From: Eubacterium sp.
Lineage (GTDB): Bacteria; Bacillota; Clostridia; Lachnospirales; Lachnospiraceae
Direction of reading: 5' to 3'
Length of the DNA stretch: 51,869 nucleotides
Assembly: GCA_024697845.1 (NCBI GenBank)
Contig: JAILRZ010000050.1
Coordinates: 1-51,869 of the forward strand
Within the stretch, counting starts at the first letter, position 1; each line of letters begins with the position of its first letter. A program made the translations under genes and the position numbers. This document shows, in pieces, positions 19,924 through 29,075 of the stretch. The notes under the pieces are model-generated. The model saw only the letters and a program-made list of their open reading frames with translations. It was not told the origin of the DNA and searched no databases.

Positions 19924-20421
19924 ATGAGATTAACACAAAGTGATGTAGAAAAAATCAAAGAAGAAATTGACCATCGTAAGTTGGTGCTTCGTCCAAGAAT
20001 ATTGGAAGACGTAAAAGAAGCAAGAGCCCAGGGGGATTTGAGTGAAAATTTTGAATACAAAGCTGCAAAAAAAGAAAAGAACCAGAATGATGGCCGGATT
20101 CGATATTTGGAAAGGGTTTTAAAGACCGCCACGATTATTGAAGATCATTCGGCTGAGGATGAGGTAGGACTCAATAAAAAGGTTGAAGTATATTTTGAAG
20201 AAGATGATGAATTGGAGACCTTTAAAATTGTTAGTACTATGCGTGGGGATACTGTCCAGGGAAGGATCAGTAATGAATCACCGATGGGCAAGGCTTTGAT
20301 GGGGCATAAAGTTGGAGACCGCATTGAAATTAAAGTCAACGAGGACTACAGTTATTTTGTAGAAATTCGTTCTATTGAAAATATTGGAGAAGAAGATACG
20401 GATACGATACGGACATACTAA
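19924..20421 (+). CDS. GreA/GreB family transcription elongation factor
   Basis: 165 aa; ARAQGDLSENFEYKAAK coiled-coil tip motif and C-terminal ISNESPMGKALMGHKVGD. Confidence 0.9.
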   Translation: MRLTQSDVEKIKEEIDHRKLVLRPRILEDVKEARAQGDLSENFEYKAAKKEKNQNDGRIRYLERVLKTATIIEDHSAEDEVGLNKKVEVYFEEDDELETFKIVSTMRGDTVQGRISNESPMGKALMGHKVGDRIEIKVNEDYSYFVEIRSIENIGEEDTDTIRTY

Positions 20422-20445
20422 AGAAGAGTATAGGAGGGAGAGACA

Positions 20446-21432
20446 ATGGCAAAGTCAGAAAAACAAAAACTCAAATTAATTGCGTTGCTGGAAATTCTAA
20501 GAGAGTATACGGATGAAGAACATGGAATTACAATGAATGAAATCATTGAGCAATTGGATCAGAGAGAGATAAAGGCAGAACGAAAGTCCATTTATTCTGA
20601 CTTCGCATTGCTGAATGAAAACGGCTATGAAATCGCAAAAAACAAGGAAAAAGGAAATGTGACTTATTGCCTTTTGAACAGAGAGTTTGAATTGCCGGAA
20701 TTGAAATTGTTGGTGGATGCGGTGCAGGCGTCAAAGTTTATATCTGAGAAAAAGTCCAATGATTTGATTCGAAAGATAGAATCTCTTTCCAGTAAATATC
20801 AGGCAACGGCATTACAGCGTCAGGTATATGTGGCAAATCGAGTGAAAACGAATTATGAGAGCGTATATTACAATATAGATGATATAAACCAAGCTGTTAA
20901 CCAGAACAGCCCGATATCCTTTGATTATTATGAGTGGACGCTACAAAAGGAAATGAAGTTACGCGAAAACGGCCAGAAGAAAAATATCAGCCCATGGGCA
21001 TTGATGTGGGATGATGAAAATTACTATATGGTGGCTTATGATAAAGAGAGTGAACAAATTAAACATTACCGCGTGGATAAGATGAGAAAGATTCGGGTAA
21101 TGGATGGAAGCCGTGATGGAAAAGAACAGTTTGAAAAGTTTGATATGGCAATTTATGCAAAGAAGGTTTTCAATATGTTTACCGGTAATGAACAAAACGT
21201 CAAGCTGGAATTTCATAACCGTCTGATTGGTGTTGTAATGGACAGGTTTGGAAAAGATGTCATGATTATTCCGAATAGCGAGGAAACTTTTACGATTCAT
21301 GTGAAAGTGAATGTTAGTAATATGTTTTATGGATGGATTATCGGTTTGGGGGATGGCGTGAAAATTCTTGGACCGGAACCGGTAGTAGATGATTTTAAAG
21401 CGGTACTGGAAAGAACAAAAAAGAAGTACTAA
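20446..21432 (+). CDS. WYL-domain transcriptional regulator
   Basis: 328 aa; N-terminal HTH, central ISPWALMWDDENYYMVAYDKESEQIKHYRVDKM typical of WYL. Confidence 0.9.
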   Translation: MAKSEKQKLKLIALLEILREYTDEEHGITMNEIIEQLDQREIKAERKSIYSDFALLNENGYEIAKNKEKGNVTYCLLNREFELPELKLLVDAVQASKFISEKKSNDLIRKIESLSSKYQATALQRQVYVANRVKTNYESVYYNIDDINQAVNQNSPISFDYYEWTLQKEMKLRENGQKKNISPWALMWDDENYYMVAYDKESEQIKHYRVDKMRKIRVMDGSRDGKEQFEKFDMAIYAKKVFNMFTGNEQNVKLEFHNRLIGVVMDRFGKDVMIIPNSEETFTIHVKVNVSNMFYGWIIGLGDGVKILGPEPVVDDFKAVLERTKKKY

Positions 21433-21445
21433 ATGGAGAAAAGGA

Positions 21446-22090
21446 ATGGATAAAGAAAGAGGAAATCTGTATATATTTACCGGCTATGCACCTGGGGTAG
21501 GCAAGAGTTATCAGATGGTAAAAAAAGCTGTAGAACAAATGGAAACAAAAAAAGTGATTATTGGATTTTTAAATTCAGAACATCGGGATATTGCGCAAAT
21601 GCGTAAAGATTATGGAATCAAGAAAATGTTTCGCCGAAAATATTCTATCAGTCGAATTATGGAAGAACATCCGGATATTGTAGTGATGGATGAATTGGGA
21701 ATGTATTTATTAAACAAGGAACGAAAAAGTTTTGTGTATGAAGATGTGGAAGAATTATTGGATTTGGGCGTAGATGTGTATGCCTCTGCAAATCTGAAGA
21801 AGTTCACTTCACTGAATCCGTTGTTTAAAGAAATAACCGGTATTGGAATTCGAAAAACAATCCCGGATCAGTTTCTTGAAGATGCAAAAAAGATTTACTT
21901 TGTTGATCGGGATCCGATGCTGTTAAGAGTGGACTTTGAAAAGGGGCTGCTATTTGAAAAGGAAAAAATGAATTCCAGAATTATGCAGAAGAATTTTAAA
22001 CCGGACAATTTGAAAGCGTATCGGGAATTAAGTCTGAAGGTTCTTCAGGAGAAGTATCCGGAACAATTAGAAATCATAGAGAGAAATTAA
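21446..22090 (+). CDS. Stand-alone KdpD-like N-terminal P-loop (sensor) domain protein
   Basis: GYAPGVGKSYQM Walker A, IVVMDELG, EELLDLGVDVYASANLKKFTSLN, GIGIRKTIPDQFLEDA align with the KdpD N-terminal domain; no histidine kinase part. Start set to the ATG at 21446. Confidence 0.85.
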   Translation: MDKERGNLYIFTGYAPGVGKSYQMVKKAVEQMETKKVIIGFLNSEHRDIAQMRKDYGIKKMFRRKYSISRIMEEHPDIVVMDELGMYLLNKERKSFVYEDVEELLDLGVDVYASANLKKFTSLNPLFKEITGIGIRKTIPDQFLEDAKKIYFVDRDPMLLRVDFEKGLLFEKEKMNSRIMQKNFKPDNLKAYRELSLKVLQEKYPEQLEIIERN

Positions 22091-22094
22091 AAAT

Positions 22095-22125
22095 GTCATA
22101 AGTTGTTCTTGCTTTGCGTATAATA
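22095..22125 (+). promoter_or_regulatory. Possible sporulation sigma (SigE-like) promoter of spoIIID
   Basis: gtcataa...cgtataata upstream of spoIIID; loose consensus match. Confidence 0.25.
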
Positions 22126-22154
22126 ATGTAACGAAGACTAACTTGGAACAATGA

Positions 22155-22448
22155 GTGAAAGAATATATTGAAAAAAGAGTGATGGAAAACGCGAAGTATA
22201 TTGTGAACAATCATGCCACGGTAAGAGAGTGCGCAAAGAAAATGGGGAAGAGCAAAAGTACTGTGCATAAAGATGTTTCGGATCGAATTTGGGAGATTGA
22301 CCGGGAACTGGCAAAAAAGGTTCGGAAAATTTTAAATATTAATAAGGCGGAACGTCACATTCGTGGGGGACTGGCTACCAAGAAAAATAAAGAAGAACAA
22401 AAGAAAAGCCTTGCTAAATTAGCAAGGCATTGTAATCGGGGGACCTAG
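22155..22448 (+). CDS. spoIIID: Stage III sporulation transcriptional regulator SpoIIID
   Basis: 97 aa, GTG start; YIEKRVMENAKYIVNNHATVRECAKKMGKSKSTVHKDVSDR; followed by mbl-like gene as in Bacillus. Confidence 0.95.
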   Translation: MKEYIEKRVMENAKYIVNNHATVRECAKKMGKSKSTVHKDVSDRIWEIDRELAKKVRKILNINKAERHIRGGLATKKNKEEQKKSLAKLARHCNRGT

Positions 22449-22753
22449 AGGGAATTTCACCCTCTAGGTTGAGTATGAAAAACTTAAAATACGCCAATAG
22501 GGTATGACGTATTCAACTATGTGCACCACCTAAGTGGTACTTTTAGATAGTAATATAAAGATGTTAAGAAACTATGAACAAATAGTTAACAAAAAGTTAA
22601 ATGTGATGGAAAATGTAGGAAAAACAGTTTTCTACGTTTTTTACTAATTAGCAATGTACAGAATTACAAAAAATTGTTATACTTTATAATGGTATGGATA
22701 TGATAATAACATACGAGAAAAGATAAGCGATTGTGTGTGAAGGAGTCAGATTG

Positions 22754-23746
22754 ATGTTTAATACAGATATTGGAATAGATTTAGGAACAGCCAGTATTTT
22801 GGTATATATAAAGGGAAAAGGCGTGGTGTTGAAGGAACCTGCTGTTGTTGCTGTAGACCGTGACAGTGAGAAAATTAAAGCTGTGGGTGAGGAAGCACGT
22901 TTGATGATTGGAAGAACACCGGGAAATATTTTGGCGATTCGTCCAATGAAACAGGGAGTTATTTCGAATTATTCTATTACAGAGCAGATGATTCGATATT
23001 TTATCCAGAAAGCGATTGGGAAACGTTCTTATAAGAAACCACGAATTTGTATTTGCATTCCGAGTGAAGCAACAGAAGTTGAAAAGAAAGCAGTAGAGGA
23101 TGCTGCATATCAGGCAGGTGCAAGACAGGTATTTACTGTAGAAGAACCATTGGCGGCAGCCATCGGTTCCGGAATTGAAATCCAAAAAGCATGTGGAAAT
23201 ATGATTGTGGATATTGGTGGTGGAACAACGGACATTGCAGTCATTTCATTAGGAGGTACGGTAGTAAGTACTTCTGTTAAAGTTGCCGGTGATGATTTTG
23301 ATGAGGCGATTATTCGTCATATGAGAAAGAAACACAATTTACTGATTGGTGAAAGAACGGCGGAAGAAATCAAGATTGGTATTGGAACCTGTTACAAAAA
23401 GGCTGAAACAGAAAAGATGGAAGTTAGGGGCAGAAACCTTGTTACCGGACTCCCAAAAACTGTAGAAGTGACTTCTGATGAAACAGAAGAAGCATTAAGA
23501 GATGCAACTAGCAGTATTGTAGAAGCCATTCACAGAGTGTTGGAACAGACACCACCGGAACTTGCAGCAGATATAGCAGTGCGTGGAATTGTTCTGACTG
23601 GAGGCGGTTGCCTGCTTCGTGGTTTGGATGAACTGATTGAGTCCAAAACAGGGATTAATGTTATGACTGCGGAAGATCCGATGACAGCAGTTGCAATTGG
23701 AACAGGTCAGTATATCGATGTGATTGATGAACAAAACAAAGAATAA
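22754..23746 (+). CDS. mbl: Rod-shape determining MreB-family protein (Mbl by position)
   Basis: MFNTDIGIDLGTASILVYIKGKGVVLKEPAVVAVD; MIVDIGGGTTDIAVISLGG; adjacent to spoIIID. Confidence 0.88.
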   Translation: MFNTDIGIDLGTASILVYIKGKGVVLKEPAVVAVDRDSEKIKAVGEEARLMIGRTPGNILAIRPMKQGVISNYSITEQMIRYFIQKAIGKRSYKKPRICICIPSEATEVEKKAVEDAAYQAGARQVFTVEEPLAAAIGSGIEIQKACGNMIVDIGGGTTDIAVISLGGTVVSTSVKVAGDDFDEAIIRHMRKKHNLLIGERTAEEIKIGIGTCYKKAETEKMEVRGRNLVTGLPKTVEVTSDETEEALRDATSSIVEAIHRVLEQTPPELAADIAVRGIVLTGGGCLLRGLDELIESKTGINVMTAEDPMTAVAIGTGQYIDVIDEQNKE

Positions 23747-23753
23747 GATATTA

Positions 23754-23786
23754 CAAGATAGTCGTCCGTGCAGGATGGCTTTCTTG
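23754..23786 (+). terminator. Probable intrinsic terminator
   Basis: caagatagtcgtcc-gtgca-ggatggctttcttg hairpin. Confidence 0.65.
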
Positions 23787-23805
23787 TTCTATTAGGGAAT
23801 TTGCG

Positions 23806-26049
23806 ATGAAGATAGTTAGTGGATATGTAGAAAATATAACCTTCCGAAATGAAGATAATGGATTTACGGTATTAACGTTGTTAAGCGGTAAGAAAAATAT
23901 AACCTGTACCGGAACTTTCGGGTACATCGGACAGGGGGAATATGTGGAAATTGAAGGAGACGAAGTTTTTCACGAGATTTATGGAGAACAGATTAGGGTT
24001 GTTTCTTACAAAATCGTTCCTGCATCTGATGAACATTCCATTCGAAGATATTTAGGCTCTGGTGCAATAAAAGGTATCGGCGCAGTGCTGGCAGATCGGA
24101 TTGTAGATAAGTTCGGAGAAGATACTTTACGGGTAATTGAGGAAGAACCGGAGCTGTTAGCAGATATTCGGGGAATCACGATTCGTAAAGCAATGGATAT
24201 TTGCGAACAGGTAGAAGAAAAGAAAGATATGCGAGATGCTATGATGTTTTTACAGGGGTATAATATTACTCCCGCTTTAGCATCGAAATTATTTACTTTA
24301 TACGGTGGAAAAATCTATGATATTATTCAGAAAAATCCGTATCAGTTGGCGGATGATGTATCTGGAATTGGGTTTAAGACAGCAGATGAAATTGCAAGAC
24401 ATGCAGGAGTCGCAGTGGATGCATCGATTCGAATTAAGAGCGGAATGTGTTATGCATTAACGGAAGCTTCTACCGGAGGACATACATATTTGCCAAAGGC
24501 GCAATTAGTGGAGCGTTCTGTAAATCTTTTAGGGCTGCGAGACCAATACATGAATCCGGATGGAACTTACAACATGGATCTTCTGGATCAGTGTTTTCTG
24601 GAACTGGTTTTGGAAAAGAAACTGATTGTCAAGGAAATCGAAGAACAGGAAGCGGTATTCTTGTCCTCATTTTATTATACAGAATTGAATATAGCTCGGA
24701 TGCTTCTGGAACTTAATATTTCCACTCCGGAAGATGATTACATTATGGGAGTAAAATTAGAAACTATTGAAAATAAGACCGGAGTTCAATTAGATGAATT
24801 ACAAAAAAGTGCGGTGATTCAGACTCAGAATCAAGGGATTTCTATTATTACCGGTGGACCGGGAACAGGAAAGACGACTACGATTAATGCAATCATTCAG
24901 ATGTTTGAAGCGGATGGATTAAAGGTGAGTCTGGCAGCACCGACAGGACGAGCTGCCAAACGAATGACGGAAGCAACGGGACATGAAGCGCGGACAATTC
25001 ATCGATTGCTGGAAATCAGTGGTGGTGCGGAGAGTGAACAGGCGGATGCAAGATTTGGAAGAAATGAAGAAAATCCGTTAGAGACTGACGTAGTAATTGT
25101 GGATGAAATGTCTATGGTGGACACGTTTTTGATGCATGCATTGCTTCGTGCAACAGAGGTGGGAACTCGCTTGGTTTTTGTTGGAGACGTGAACCAGCTG
25201 GCCAGCGTGGGACCTGGAAACATATTGCGTGATATGATTGATTCCGGTGTGTTTCAAGTGGTTCGATTGACGAAGGTATTCCGACAGGCAGGAGAAAGCG
25301 GCATTGTAATTAATGCTCATAAAATCAATGCCGGAGAGGAAGTAGCGTTAGATAACAGTACTAAGGATTTTCTATACATTGAAAGAGAGACACCACAGGC
25401 AGCCCAAAATGCCACTGTAGGACTTTTAATGAGCAAACTGCCGGATTATGTGAAGGCGGATGCTATGGACATTCAGGTGCTGACACCAATGCGAAACGGA
25501 ATCCTGGGGGTGAATTCCCTAAATCCATATTTGCAACAGTATTTGAATCCGAAGTCGCCGGAAAAGAAAGAAAAGGATATTGCAGGTGTGACCTTCCGTG
25601 AAGGGGACAAGGTGATGCAAATTAAGAATAATTACCAGCTGGATTGGGAACAGCGTACATCTACCGGAAGATATGTGGACTCCGGCACCGGTGTTTTCAA
25701 CGGAGACATGGGAGTGATTACATTAATCAATAATACAACCAATTATATTGAAGTGCGATTTGATGATAATCGATACGTGACTTATGATACAAAGCAGGCA
25801 GAAGAACTGGAATTGGCTTATGCGGTTACCATACATAAATCTCAGGGGAGTGAATATCCTGCGGTAATCATTCCGTTAGTGTCGGGAACGCCGATGTTAA
25901 TGACGCGAAATCTGCTTTATACAGGAGTGACCAGAGCAAAGTCCTGCGTATGCATTGTCGGTCGTAAGGAAATGTTCCAGAGCATGATTCACAATGAGGA
26001 TCAGCACAAGCGTTATTCCGGATTGAAGTGGCAGTTAGAAAATTATTAG
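23806..26049 (+). CDS. recD2: RecD2-type ATP-dependent DNA helicase
   Basis: 747 aa; long N-terminal extension with helix-hairpin-helix region, Walker A GGPGTGKTTTINAI, VIVDEMSMVD, YAVTIHKSQGSEYPAVIIP. Confidence 0.95.
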   Translation: MKIVSGYVENITFRNEDNGFTVLTLLSGKKNITCTGTFGYIGQGEYVEIEGDEVFHEIYGEQIRVVSYKIVPASDEHSIRRYLGSGAIKGIGAVLADRIVDKFGEDTLRVIEEEPELLADIRGITIRKAMDICEQVEEKKDMRDAMMFLQGYNITPALASKLFTLYGGKIYDIIQKNPYQLADDVSGIGFKTADEIARHAGVAVDASIRIKSGMCYALTEASTGGHTYLPKAQLVERSVNLLGLRDQYMNPDGTYNMDLLDQCFLELVLEKKLIVKEIEEQEAVFLSSFYYTELNIARMLLELNISTPEDDYIMGVKLETIENKTGVQLDELQKSAVIQTQNQGISIITGGPGTGKTTTINAIIQMFEADGLKVSLAAPTGRAAKRMTEATGHEARTIHRLLEISGGAESEQADARFGRNEENPLETDVVIVDEMSMVDTFLMHALLRATEVGTRLVFVGDVNQLASVGPGNILRDMIDSGVFQVVRLTKVFRQAGESGIVINAHKINAGEEVALDNSTKDFLYIERETPQAAQNATVGLLMSKLPDYVKADAMDIQVLTPMRNGILGVNSLNPYLQQYLNPKSPEKKEKDIAGVTFREGDKVMQIKNNYQLDWEQRTSTGRYVDSGTGVFNGDMGVITLINNTTNYIEVRFDDNRYVTYDTKQAEELELAYAVTIHKSQGSEYPAVIIPLVSGTPMLMTRNLLYTGVTRAKSCVCIVGRKEMFQSMIHNEDQHKRYSGLKWQLENY

Positions 26050-26063
26050 ATAGTAGGGGGCTT

Positions 26064-26786
26064 ATGAAGAAAGTTAAAGACTACTTGCTGAGTTTCTTTT
26101 TCCCGAAGGTTTGTCCATTGTGTGGAAAAATCATTCTGGCAACGGAGGAACTTTGCGGCGAATGTAAAAAGGAACAATGGATGATTCAAGAGCCAAGATG
26201 CCAGAAGTGTGGGAAGGCATTACGGAATGAGGGGAATATCTATTGTAAAGATTGTAAAATAAGGAGACATCTCTTTGATCAGGGGAGAGATGTCTTTTTG
26301 TATCGGGGAAAGGTTAGAGATTCCATTCATCGGTTTAAGTATAAAAATGTTCGGCAGTTTGCGGAGTATTATGGGGAAGTTGCTTGCAGAGAGTTTGCGG
26401 GAACTTTGAAGGAATGGAAAGTAGAATGTATTATTCCGGTGCCGATGTATCATAAAAAAGAAATAAAGCGTGGTTATAATCAGGCTGAGGTTTTTGGAAA
26501 AGTTCTCTCAAAGAAAACAGGAATTCCGATTAGGAAGAATTTATTGATTCGAAAGAAGGATACAAAACCACAAAAGGAACTGACAGGGCAGAAGAGATAT
26601 GAGAATTTAAAGGGGGCGTTTGCTGTTTCTGCTGAGGGTGTAAAAGGGCTTCAGGCTGTGTTGCTGGTGGATGATATTTATACTACAGGAAGTACCTTGG
26701 ATGCCTGTGCCGGATTACTGAAAAAAGCAGGGGTAAAACGGGTGTATTTTTTGAATATTGCAGCGGGGATGGACGAGGAGGAGTGA
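26064..26786 (+). CDS. comFC: ComF family phosphoribosyltransferase-like protein
   Basis: CPLCGKII/C..CGKAL zinc-ribbon N-terminus; VLLVDDIYTTGSTLDAC PRTase motif. Confidence 0.93.
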   Translation: MKKVKDYLLSFFFPKVCPLCGKIILATEELCGECKKEQWMIQEPRCQKCGKALRNEGNIYCKDCKIRRHLFDQGRDVFLYRGKVRDSIHRFKYKNVRQFAEYYGEVACREFAGTLKEWKVECIIPVPMYHKKEIKRGYNQAEVFGKVLSKKTGIPIRKNLLIRKKDTKPQKELTGQKRYENLKGAFAVSAEGVKGLQAVLLVDDIYTTGSTLDACAGLLKKAGVKRVYFLNIAAGMDEEE

Positions 26787-26795
26787 GGAGCAACA

Positions 26796-26924
26796 ATGAT
26801 TTATATTCAAAGCATTGAAAGTGTAGAAGTAGAACGGTTCGATGAGGTTTGGGCAATTGTCAGAAAACTGGGAGAAAATCCAAAACAATTAAAACAAGTT
26901 CAGGAATCGTTGCGGAAATGCTAA
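26796..26924 (+). CDS. Possible 42-aa small protein MIYIQSIESVEVERFDEVWAIVRKLGENPKQLKQVQESLRKC
   Basis: Intact short ORF with SD-like gaggaggagtgaggag, immediately after comFC and ending before a terminator hairpin. Confidence 0.45.
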   Translation: MIYIQSIESVEVERFDEVWAIVRKLGENPKQLKQVQESLRKC

Positions 26925-26928
26925 AAAA

Positions 26929-26955
26929 GATGGGAGCTAATGTGAGGCTCCCATC
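26929..26955. terminator. Bidirectional terminator between convergent genes
   Basis: gatgggagc-taatgtgag-gctcccatc between convergent genes, A-tract on one side. Confidence 0.8.
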
Positions 26956-26973
26956 GTATCATTATTTATAGTA

Positions 26974-28065
26974 TTATTCCAACATATAGTTTTTTGCAAA
27001 ACTGGAAAATTTGCTATCCACTACATAGCAGTTTTTCTCTGAAATCAGTGCCTCCTCCTTTAACAAAAGCAGAGCCTTAATACGCTCGTAGGAAGACAAC
27101 TTCACTCGGGTGAGACTGAGAATACTGTCTTCATTAAAAATGTAGACATCCTCTTTTTCGTGAGAGAGTGTTCCGGAAAGTTTGTCCATCAGAGTTCGAA
27201 CTTCCGGATGAAGTTCTGCAAGTCTTTCCACAGTGGAAACAGGAACACAAAATTCATTGACCGGAGGTTTTAATAATCCAGGAACAAATTTTTCCATTTC
27301 CGGAGAAAGTGGATGGCTAAAGAGCAAAAAGTTTTGAGAGACCATCGTTCCGGAATGAAGGGATGCACCGGTGATAGCCAATCCTTGGCGAAATTGGAGA
27401 CCGTCATTGCTTCGATATTCCTGAAAACCAAAGGACAAGAAGTAGAACTCTCCTTTAGCCTGTTTGTCTGTTAAAAAGATAAGAACAGCCTGATAGGCTT
27501 TAGAATAATATGGAATACCTTCATACTTAAAACAAGAGTCTCCATTTTTAGAAGAACGGATCAATTTTGCATGAGCCACACCGTTATCATCTTTATACAA
27601 AGTCAAATCAAATTTTTCGATGGAATTAGATTTGGTAGGTGCCACAACATATCCCTTGAAAGATTGCATATATCCATCATCCCGAAGTACGGAGAATTTT
27701 TTGTTGACAGCTTGTATACTCTCAAGAAATGGTTCGATGTTGGAAAAATCTCCTGAGTGTGCGGAAGATTTTGTCGTTTTGTGTGAGGGACTGTCTGTAG
27801 CCTTCAATAACTTTGGCTGCAACAATTTATTAAAATCCAAACCAAAGAAATCACAGGTGGTCACCAGACAGGCATAGTTCAAACTATTACTATCTGGATT
27901 AAATAAATCCTGGAGCGTACCTTTGTTGATATTAAAACCATAGCGTTCTTCTAAAATCGCCTGAAGTTGTGTATAAGAATATCGGCTCTCAAAAAAGGCG
28001 GTTCTTAATTGGGCTTTGATTCGTTTCAGATATTCAGTTTGAATATTAGGAATTTTAGAACTCAT
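26974..28065 (-). CDS. HTH-type transcriptional regulator with uncharacterised C-terminal domain
   Basis: 363 aa; N-terminal YTQLQAILEERYGFNINKGTLQDLFNPDSNSLNYACLVTTCDFFGLDFNKLL resembles an XRE-like HTH; divergent from the cluster at 28.3-33.5 kb. Confidence 0.55.
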   Translation of the reverse strand: MSSKIPNIQTEYLKRIKAQLRTAFFESRYSYTQLQAILEERYGFNINKGTLQDLFNPDSNSLNYACLVTTCDFFGLDFNKLLQPKLLKATDSPSHKTTKSSAHSGDFSNIEPFLESIQAVNKKFSVLRDDGYMQSFKGYVVAPTKSNSIEKFDLTLYKDDNGVAHAKLIRSSKNGDSCFKYEGIPYYSKAYQAVLIFLTDKQAKGEFYFLSFGFQEYRSNDGLQFRQGLAITGASLHSGTMVSQNFLLFSHPLSPEMEKFVPGLLKPPVNEFCVPVSTVERLAELHPEVRTLMDKLSGTLSHEKEDVYIFNEDSILSLTRVKLSSYERIKALLLLKEEALISEKNCYVVDSKFSSFAKNYMLE

Positions 28066-28316
28066 GGGAACTACCTCCTTAAAACCGTGATTCCTATCTT
28101 TCTTTATCAGTTAAGAATCATTATATCACACTGGATAAATATCGTCCAACTTGAATGAAAATCGTTCGACAAAAAATATGATAATCATTCAATAAGAAAC
28201 AAATAGTGTCGTGATTATTTGTTTTTTTCTTGATAAAATTATATGCGTGAAAGGTTTCGAAAAAAATATTTTCGGAATAGGAAAAAGGGTGACCGTAGGA
28301 AAGGAGACTCAGGAAA

Positions 28317-28397
28317 ATGAAGTTCATTAGAATTATTCTGAACCTTGAAAATCGAACATTATCCGGAAATCTCAACACTACGATGAACCAAAGATGA
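28317..28397 (+). CDS. Possible 26-aa leader peptide MKFIRIILNLENRTLSGNLNTTMNQR
   Basis: Short ORF with upstream ggaaaggagactc SD, located just before a strong terminator hairpin. Confidence 0.35.
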   Translation: MKFIRIILNLENRTLSGNLNTTMNQR

Positions 28398-28436
28398 TAC
28401 CCTCTGTTTTCTTATAGAGGATGATTTTGAAAGATT

Positions 28437-28482
28437 GCACGTGTTGGGGTTTCTTAAAGAGACCCTAAAACGTGCTTTTTTT
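28437..28482 (+). terminator. Strong intrinsic terminator / possible attenuator upstream of 28521 ORF
   Basis: gcacgt...ggggtttctt aaagagaccct...acgtgc followed by tttttttat. Confidence 0.85.
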
Positions 28483-28520
28483 ATGGGAAAAGTCAAAAAG
28501 AAGAAATTTAAGGGAGGAGC

Positions 28521-28868
28521 GTGAAAAACATGAAAGGATTAATTTATTCGCCAAAGAAGGGTATTCCGTTGTTTCGATTACTTTATGATAGAACCGGGAA
28601 CCGTATGGTGGAATATCGCAATATGCGAAATGGACAAACAGAACTTTTACCAATTGAAACGATGATAGTTTATTTGATAGATTGGGAGACAAAGTCTGAA
28701 AATCAGATGCTATATTCGCCGCAGAATCGGATTCCACTAGGAATTGTGGGGCGAGACGTACAAGGTTCCTATTATATTGAAGTGAAATACAAGAAAGTAA
28801 AGGAATGTATTCGATTTAGTACTTATATTGGCTTGTTTTTTGAGGAAGGAATTAAAAACGTAGGATAG
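28521..28868 (+). CDS. Hypothetical protein, 115 aa
   Basis: ORF with SD (gggaggagcg); no family recognised. Confidence 0.7.
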   Translation: MKNMKGLIYSPKKGIPLFRLLYDRTGNRMVEYRNMRNGQTELLPIETMIVYLIDWETKSENQMLYSPQNRIPLGIVGRDVQGSYYIEVKYKKVKECIRFSTYIGLFFEEGIKNVG

Positions 28869-28971
28869 TATAGAGAAAGGTAGAGGGACACGAGATGTTT
28901 TTGTAGTCTGTCACCGGAGAAAAAGAAAATAAACATTACATTAGATTGAGCTGAATCAACAGAATTCTAGG

Positions 28972-29030
28972 CCACTATGTAAACATTTGCCAATAACGGA
29001 TATTGGGTGTTTTCATAGTGGCTTTTTGTT
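28972..29030 (+). terminator. Long intrinsic terminator / possible attenuator upstream of the ClpX-like gene
   Basis: gccactatg/catagtggc outer stem, aaaca/tgttt and ccaata/tattgg inner stems, then tttttgtttt. Confidence 0.8.
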
Positions 29031-29075
29031 TTGGAACGATGGGTACGTAATTTGTTGTATGAGGAGGAGTGAAAA

